Source: Rhodococcoides kyotonense (GTDB lineage Bacteria; Actinomycetota; Actinomycetes; Mycobacteriales; Mycobacteriaceae). Taken from it: a stretch of 44,359 nt of DNA. The notes beneath the pieces are model-generated. The model ran no database searches. It was not told the DNA's origin and saw only the letters and a program-made list of their open reading frames with translations. The stretch covers positions 1 through 44,359 of the forward strand of contig NZ_FZOW01000031.1 of the NCBI RefSeq assembly GCF_900188125.1. Reading direction: 5' to 3'. Below are positions 39,487 to 44,359 of the stretch, in pieces. Position numbers and translations under genes: made by a program. How positions within the stretch are numbered: position 1 is the stretch's first letter; every line of letters begins with the position of its first letter.

Positions 39487-40911
39487 ATGACCGAGTTGAC
39501 CAAGCGACACCGCTATCTGGTGTTGGCGATCTGCTGTATGAGCCTGTTCCTCGTCAGCATCGACAACACGATCGTGAACGTCGCACTCCCCTCGATTCGC
39601 ACCGACCTGAACGCGTCGGTGTCGGGACTCCAGTGGATCATCGACGCGTACACACTCGTGCTGGCGTCGTTGTTGATGCTCGGCGGTTCGAGCGCGGACC
39701 GGTACGGACGTAAGCGGTTCTTCATGATCGGAACCGCCGCTTTCGTCGTCGGTTCGTTGCTGTGCAGCGTCGCCCCCTCGCTGGCCTGGCTCGTGGCGTT
39801 CCGCATGGTGCAGGCTGTGGGCGGATCGATGATGAACCCCGTCGCGATGTCGATCATCACCAACACGTTCACCGACCCGAAAGAACGCGCAGGCGCGATC
39901 GGCGTGTGGGGCGGCGTCGTCGGGATCTCGATGGCCGGGGGTCCGTTGATCGGTGGTGCACTCGTGACGTCCGCCGGGTGGCAATCGATCTTCTGGGTCA
40001 ACGTTCCCATCGGACTGGTTGCGTTGTTCATGACCTGGAAGTACGTGCCCGAGTCCAAGGCCGCGCATGCACGCCGTTTCGATCCCGTCGGCCAGATCCT
40101 GATGATCGCCCTGCTCGCGAGTGTCGTGTTCACGATCATCGAGACACCCGCGAAGGGATTCACCTCTCCCCTCATCCTGGCGTCGACGACGGTTGCCGTG
40201 CTGTCGCTGATCGGATTCCTGTTCGTCGAGACGCGGCAGAAGGAGCCTCTCGTGGAACTCGGATTCTTCCGGTCCGTCCCCTTCTCGGGCGCGACGATCA
40301 TCGCGGTCTGTTCGTTCGCGTCACTCGGCGGATTCCTGTTCCTCAATACTCTGTATCTGCAGGATGTGCGCGGGTATTCGCCGTTGCACGCCGGGCTGTA
40401 CACGCTGCCGATGGCGTTGATGACGTTGATTCTCGCGCCGATCTCCGGCCGCCTCACCGGCTCACGCGGACCCCGAACTTCGTTGGTGGTGGCGGGAATC
40501 GGGTTCATCGTCTCGTCGACCATGCTGACTCGACTCGGACCCGACACAACGTTCGTATGGCTTGCGGTACCGTACATCGTCTTCGGGATCGGCTTCGGAA
40601 TGGTCAATGCGCCGATCACCAACACCGCGGTGTCCGGGATGCCGCGCAGCCAGGCGGGCGTTGCGTCGGCGATAGCATCGACCAGCCGTCAGGTCGGGCA
40701 GTCCCTCGGTGTCGCAGTGGTGGGCTCGATAGTGACCGCCGGAATGGTAGGCAGCTTCGCGGACGGATTCGTCGACGCGGCCCGTCCTGCGTGGTTCGTG
40801 ATGGTGGGTGCCGGTGCAGTCGTGCTGACGCTCGCGTTGGTGACGACCGGATCCTGGGCGCGAGGCACCGCGCAGCGCGTCGCCGATCGGGTACCGGAGG
40901 TGGTGTCGTGA
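39487..40911 (+). CDS. MFS transporter, DHA2 (EmrB/QacA) drug exporter family
   Basis: This 474-aa inner-membrane exporter has a first span ending in the DHA2 signature LFLVSIDNTIVNVALPSI, motif A GGSSADRYGRKR and motif C-like GVVGISMAGGPLIGGAL. It has about 14 hydrophobic segments. It exports drugs or toxic metabolites by proton antiport. Its stop overlaps the MarR start as GTGA. Efflux substrates are unknown. Confidence 0.92.
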   Translation: MTELTKRHRYLVLAICCMSLFLVSIDNTIVNVALPSIRTDLNASVSGLQWIIDAYTLVLASLLMLGGSSADRYGRKRFFMIGTAAFVVGSLLCSVAPSLAWLVAFRMVQAVGGSMMNPVAMSIITNTFTDPKERAGAIGVWGGVVGISMAGGPLIGGALVTSAGWQSIFWVNVPIGLVALFMTWKYVPESKAAHARRFDPVGQILMIALLASVVFTIIETPAKGFTSPLILASTTVAVLSLIGFLFVETRQKEPLVELGFFRSVPFSGATIIAVCSFASLGGFLFLNTLYLQDVRGYSPLHAGLYTLPMALMTLILAPISGRLTGSRGPRTSLVVAGIGFIVSSTMLTRLGPDTTFVWLAVPYIVFGIGFGMVNAPITNTAVSGMPRSQAGVASAIASTSRQVGQSLGVAVVGSIVTAGMVGSFADGFVDAARPAWFVMVGAGAVVLTLALVTTGSWARGTAQRVADRVPEVVS

Positions 40912-41309
40912 ACGCAGAGGACGTCTGGCGAGATCTGCGGACGCTGATGTTCGAGCAAGCCGACCCCCATGGATCCGTCGTCGCCGCAACGGGCGTCAGC
41001 TTCTTCAGATGCAAGCTGCTGCGACGGCTTCAGCCCGGCCCGATGTCCGCAGGCGAACTTGCCGAAGTGATCGGATCTGATCCCCCGTACGTGTCGATCA
41101 CGTTGCGAGAGCTGGAATCTCGCGGCTATCTGGTCCGCACCGAAGACCCGAAGGATCGCCGACGACGCCTCGTGGAGCTCACCGGCGAGGGTCGCGAGAT
41201 CGCAGCCCGGGCAGACCGTGCACTCGCGGCGCCTCCGGCGTCGCTCTCTGCGTTGTCCGACAACGACATTCATGCACTCGGTCAGATCGTGTCGTCGTTG
41301 CTCCGTTGA
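40908..41309 (+). CDS. MarR family transcriptional regulator
   Basis: This 133-aa winged-helix regulator has the recognition helix region DPPYVSITLRELESRGYL and the wing DPKDRRRRLVELT, both typical of MarR. The start is GTG at 40908, overlapping the exporter stop, with GGAGG 9 bases upstream; the much longer open frame upstream is a shadow of the exporter. It likely represses the exporter through the palindrome at 39460 and releases it on binding a phenolic or drug ligand. Confidence 0.9.
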   Translation: MNAEDVWRDLRTLMFEQADPHGSVVAATGVSFFRCKLLRRLQPGPMSAGELAEVIGSDPPYVSITLRELESRGYLVRTEDPKDRRRRLVELTGEGREIAARADRALAAPPASLSALSDNDIHALGQIVSSLLR

Positions 41310-41317
41310 CGAACCGG

Positions 41318-43210
41318 TCAGCGTTGCTGCTGGCAGCCCGTGTCGAACGCCGTCGCCATCTGGATGTCGGTCGACGTAAGGGTGGGCGCCAGGTAACGCA
41401 GTTTGCTGATGAGCGACTTCGGCAGCGCGTCTAGGGACATGGGATACGTGGAGCCGTCGTCTGGGCTTTGAGCGTAGATGGCGAAGTTCTCCGCACCGTC
41501 CGCGTTGAACCCGCCGTACGTCTGCAGCGCCTTGGCGACCATTTTCTGGAACGGAGTGAGGCCCAATGTGTCGAGGTTGATACTCGGGTCCAGCTGAATC
41601 CTGATCCCTTCCGGGACACCACCCGACACCGTGCCGTCCGATCGCGTTGCCGGATAGAAGAAGTCGGCAGAATTGTTGGGGATCGCGAAGCGAAGCGCAT
41701 GGTCGATCACTCCGGAACTCACATCTTGCGGGGTGATCATACCGGCGACGTAGGACAGCTCGCCACCGGAATGTGCGGGCCCGCTCGCGTGAGCGCCCGA
41801 ACCGGTGTACGCCGGGTACGTCGCCTGCGCGATCGCACTCTTGCTGCCGGCGTTGAATGCCTGGAACTCGTACAAGCAACCGTTGCTCTCGTCGATGATC
41901 GACAAGTGCGCGTCGGCATCCGGCGTCGGCCTGTAGGACGGCAGGTACGGAATGGTGATCGTCTTGTTCGAATTCGTCACTCGCACCGACACAGTAGGTG
42001 TTCCTGGAGGCGCTTTGTAGATTCCGGTCGACCATTGCGATGAGTTCACGTTGATCGCGTTGTTTCGGGAGTCGTTGGCGACCATGTTCCGCCAGGTGTC
42101 GCTGTTCGGATGCAGGATGGCGTTCGATGGAATCGGTTGGTTCCAAAAGGAGTTCGCCGCAAAGTAGTTGCCGTTGTTCGATGCCGGACTCGTGCCTGTC
42201 GGTGTGATCGAGAAATGCTGGTGACCGTTCCTGGTGGGGTTGGACACCGCGACCGACACCGAATGGATTCCTTTGGAGACGGTCGTCGTCGTGTTGTAAC
42301 GGCCCCACGTCTGAGCCGGCCAATAGTCGATCAAAGTCTTGCCGTCTATCTTCGCCTGAATTCCGACGAACCCGGTCTGCGCATTGACGTTGTACGTGCC
42401 CGATGTGGGGAAGTTGATCGACCCCGTGTAGAGCACGGAGAAATTACCCGCGTTCACTCCGGCGGCGGGAGACCTTCCCTCCCATGTACTTCCGACCGAA
42501 TACTCGCAGCGACTCGTGACCGGCGTGCCGGTCGCGGTGAGATTGTTGAAGTAGGTCGCCAGGTACATGTTCACGCCGCACGTGCCGGTATCGACCGGAG
42601 GCGCCGTCGTGGGCGGCGTAGTCGTGGTCGGGGGCACAGTGGTGGTCGGGGGCACAGTGGTCGTCGGCGGCCTCGTCGTCGTCGGAGCCACAGTGGTCGT
42701 CGGCGGCTTCGTCGTCGTCGGAGGTGTGGTGGTCGTAGGTGTCGTCGCGCCTACTGCGGTCACCGAGCCGATGTACGCGTTGCGGTCACAGGACCCGTAG
42801 CGATAGTCGTTTGCGAAGGTGATTGCGACAGAGTGACTTCCAGCGGTGAGAGATGTCCGATACGTGTAGTCGGCCCATCCACTGGACAACGCTGTACTTC
42901 CCACCGATTTACCGTCGACCTTCACCGTTACTCTCGCCGCACCCAGGCAGCTGTCACCGCGAGCTCGCAGCGTCAGTCGGGTCGCTGCAGGGGTGGTCAG
43001 TTGTGTCGTCGCCGTCGACTCGGACCACATGCCGAGGGTCCGCCCGCCCGGCGCTGCGGACTCGTCGAACATCGCTCCCGCCGTCGGTGGTGACAGCACG
43101 AAGGCCGATGCCACTGCAGTGCCGGTTTGCGCCACGGCCTGCGATGGATGGATCAGCGCGCCCGCAAGGACAGTCAACACAGCAAAAGGGACCAGTGCAG
43201 AACGGTTCAT
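41318..43210 (-). CDS. large secreted protein: CBM60-like domain, Thr/Pro linker, PA14-like domain, unknown C-terminal domain
   Basis: This 630-aa exported protein has a Sec signal peptide (about 1-28). A carbohydrate-binding module like the Ca-dependent xylan-binding CBM36/60 group follows (about 75-152, ending NDYRYGSCDRNAYIGSVT). A PTTT-repeat linker spans 157-206, and a PA14-like domain about 210-340. The last 290 residues, from NYFAANSFWNQPIP, form a domain I cannot name; it has several conserved-looking Asp, His and Trp residues and may be catalytic. A role at the cell surface or on plant or microbial polysaccharide is inferred. ATG at 43210 follows GAGG by 7 bases. It converges with the MarR gene, 8 bases apart. 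Confidence 0.83.
   Translation of the reverse strand: MNRSALVPFAVLTVLAGALIHPSQAVAQTGTAVASAFVLSPPTAGAMFDESAAPGGRTLGMWSESTATTQLTTPAATRLTLRARGDSCLGAARVTVKVDGKSVGSTALSSGWADYTYRTSLTAGSHSVAITFANDYRYGSCDRNAYIGSVTAVGATTPTTTTPPTTTKPPTTTVAPTTTRPPTTTVPPTTTVPPTTTTPPTTAPPVDTGTCGVNMYLATYFNNLTATGTPVTSRCEYSVGSTWEGRSPAAGVNAGNFSVLYTGSINFPTSGTYNVNAQTGFVGIQAKIDGKTLIDYWPAQTWGRYNTTTTVSKGIHSVSVAVSNPTRNGHQHFSITPTGTSPASNNGNYFAANSFWNQPIPSNAILHPNSDTWRNMVANDSRNNAINVNSSQWSTGIYKAPPGTPTVSVRVTNSNKTITIPYLPSYRPTPDADAHLSIIDESNGCLYEFQAFNAGSKSAIAQATYPAYTGSGAHASGPAHSGGELSYVAGMITPQDVSSGVIDHALRFAIPNNSADFFYPATRSDGTVSGGVPEGIRIQLDPSINLDTLGLTPFQKMVAKALQTYGGFNADGAENFAIYAQSPDDGSTYPMSLDALPKSLISKLRYLAPTLTSTDIQMATAFDTGCQQQR
42600..42745. 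repeat. Imperfect tandem repeat encoding the Thr/Pro linker
   Basis: Units of roughly 18-36 bases built on GTGGTCGTCGG and GGCACAGTGGT encode the PTTT-V/K/R-PP linker on the minus strand. Unit number probably varies between strains. Confidence 0.75.
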
Positions 43211-43523
43211 CAACCCGCCTCGGTAGGGAGATCCCAATAGCACCATGAACCCCACTAGTTCACAATGTGCACAGAGTTTGTCTTCCGCGGCTTTAGGAAC
43301 CGAGCGGTTGCTCTTCCTGGAAATACCGGCATTCGGCTTGGTACCGACGAATAACCGAGACACGCGTCGTTGTTCAGAACGATTGTCGTGCTTAGCAATT
43401 CGAACCACTTGTCGGTAACGACCGCCACGCCCGCTCCGACAACGTTCCCGATTCGCGACGTGCGGCCGTACGGTAGACCGCACAGAAGTCGATTTCACTG
43501 CACTCGATTAACGAAGATGCGCG
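43211..43523. other. intergenic region without recognised gene
   Basis: This 313-base gap lies upstream of the secreted-protein gene and of the amine-oxidase remnant. It must hold the promoter of the former, but I see no clear -35/-10 pair, operator or RNA. Confidence 0.5.
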
Positions 43524-43793
43524 ATGGAGCGAGACACGACAGTTCGTGTCATGGGCGCCGGGTTGGCCGGACTGACGGCAGCCCGAGAGCTGCAGCGTCG
43601 GGGTATCGACGTTCTGGTCGAGGAGGCGGCCGACCGAGCAGGTGGCCGGGCGACGAGCGAAACGACCGGATGCACGGCACCTCGACCACCGAGGTACAGA
43701 ACGTCGGCAGGAGTTACTTCTCGGGATTCTCCCGAACGTCGGTCGTTCCGTCGTCGCGCAGATCTACTCGAATCGCACTTTCGGCACCTGTAG
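43524..43793 (+). pseudogene. N-terminal remnant of an FAD-dependent amine oxidase/desaturase-like protein
   Basis: The frame starts with a clear FAD-binding segment, VRVMGAGLAGLTAARELQRRG, and the following AADRAGGRATSE, typical of NAD(P)-binding amine oxidases (normally 400-500 aa). Homology stops after about 47 residues; the rest of the 89 codons is Arg/Pro/Ser-rich and looks out of frame. No continuation of the enzyme was seen in the other frames before the ABC gene at 43817. It is therefore a decayed or deletion-truncated gene. Confidence 0.7.
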
Positions 43794-43816
43794 GTCCTTA
43801 GGCATCGCGGAGCGCA

Positions 43817-44359
43817 TTATCGGCGGAGTTCGTGGGTGAGGGTGTCGAGTTCGTCGCCGCCTGCCATTTCGCGGGTCAGGTCGTCGAGGCTGATCTCGTC
43901 GTAGGTGCAGTCCAGTTTCTGCTTGCCGCGGTTCAGCAGCACGAAATGGTCTCCGACCATGTACGCGTGGTGCGGGTTGTGGGTGATGAACACGACCCCG
44001 AACCCTTGTTCCTTGGCAGCGGAGATGTAGCGCAGCACCATCCCGGACTGCTTCACACCGAGTGCAGCCGTCGGCTCGTCGAGGATCAGCACGCGGGCAC
44101 CGAAGAAGATCGCACGCGCGATCGCCACACACTGACGCTGACCACCGGACAGTGATCCGATGGGGGCGTCGACGTCGGGCAGATCGATGCCCATCTTGTG
44201 GAGCTCTTCGATGGTGGTGGCGCGCATCGCGGTCGCATCCAGGGTTTTGAACGGGCCTTTGCGGAGTTCCTGGCCGAGGAAGAAGTTGCGCCACACCGGC
44301 ATCAACGACACCACCGCGAGGTCTTGGTAGACGGTGGCGATGCCTTTGCCGAGTGCGTC
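43817..44359 (-). CDS. sugar ABC transporter ATP-binding protein (partial, N-terminus outside window)
   Basis: The last 180 codons of a monosaccharide-type ABC ATPase are present. The frame is open to the window edge, with the Q-loop ATVYQDL in the last bases, signature LSGGQRQ, Walker B VLILDEPTAALG and the switch His in FITHNPHHAY. The Walker A part lies beyond 44359. The single-domain form ending in this way resembles FrcA-like fructose/ribose/xylose importers. Partner permease and binding-protein genes are presumably outside the window. Confidence 0.9.
   Translation of the reverse strand, partial: DALGKGIATVYQDLAVVSLMPVWRNFFLGQELRKGPFKTLDATAMRATTIEELHKMGIDLPDVDAPIGSLSGGQRQCVAIARAIFFGARVLILDEPTAALGVKQSGMVLRYISAAKEQGFGVVFITHNPHHAYMVGDHFVLLNRGKQKLDCTYDEISLDDLTREMAGGDELDTLTHELRR

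Noticed and set aside
39513..40625. 370-codon minus-strand frame opposite the MFS exporter
   Set aside because: It has no family similarity and is fully explained by the complementary coding of the exporter.
42567..42800. Plus-strand frame of Val/Gly repeats
   Set aside because: It is the complement of the Thr/Pro linker repeat in the secreted protein and has no ribosome site of its own.
1..44359. CRISPR arrays, insertion sequences, phage genes, tRNA and rRNA genes
   Set aside because: No direct-repeat/spacer pattern, transposase or integrase frame, or RNA gene consensus was recognised on either strand.

Overview
The window is high-GC, densely packed, strongly GC3-biased DNA with GTG/TTG starts, many 4-base ATGA/GTGA/TTGA gene overlaps, actinobacterial regulators (GntR/FCD, IclR, MarR) and an F420/deazaflavin-type protein. 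This fits an actinomycete, most likely Rhodococcus or a close relative. The genus is inference from gene style and content, since there is no rRNA or other phylogenetic marker. I see no tRNA, rRNA, CRISPR array or transposase.

Region 1 (about 83-18622) is a catabolic island for a proline-type or other cyclic/polar amino acid. A seven-gene minus-strand operon (7726 down to 104) holds two DapA-family lyases, an enolase-superfamily enzyme, an aldonolactone-oxidase-type flavoprotein, a proline-racemase-like protein, an SDR and an alpha-ketoglutarate-semialdehyde-type aldehyde dehydrogenase. It diverges from a GntR/FCD regulator (7902-8564). A second minus-strand operon (12354 down to 8573) is a polar amino acid ABC importer plus a classical two-cysteine proline racemase/hydroxyproline epimerase. 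A second proline-racemase-like gene (12686-13726), a second binding lipoprotein (13785-14717) and a plus-strand operon (FAD/NAD(P) protein, 49-codon ORF, aldehyde dehydrogenase) complete it. Five promoters share a GGTA-N3-GGTA box. The parts recall hydroxyproline degradation (epimerase, flavin oxidation, DapA-type deaminase, semialdehyde dehydrogenase to 2-oxoglutarate). However, two of the three racemase-like proteins have Gly where the second catalytic Cys should be, so the real substrate and chemistry look new. Identical 38-bp palindromes stand at both ends of this island.

Region 2 (18636-33653) is a second catabolic island. A nine-gene minus-strand operon couples a Liv-type ABC importer to an Asp/Glu/hydantoin-racemase-like protein, an FAD-dependent dehydrogenase, a dihydropyrimidinase-type amidohydrolase and a class III CoA-transferase. 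It diverges from an IclR regulator overlapping a CitE-type lyase. Two MmgE/PrpD proteins and a cyclase-family hydrolase follow. Four copies of a 17-base IclR-type box tie these promoters into one likely regulon. The logic suggests import of a cyclic amide/imide or hydantoin-like compound, racemisation, ring opening, oxidation, CoA activation, hydration/isomerisation and aldol-type cleavage.

Region 3 (33654-44359) is mixed chromosomal content: a long hairpin element, a stand-alone TrpF, a DUF3500 lipoprotein next to a truncated MTA phosphorylase remnant, an iron-siderophore-type binding lipoprotein, a mini-GntR protein, an SDR, a VOC protein, a deazaflavin-type reductase, an MFS exporter with a MarR regulator, a large secreted CBM/PA14 protein, an amine-oxidase remnant and the 3' part of a sugar ABC ATPase running off the end.
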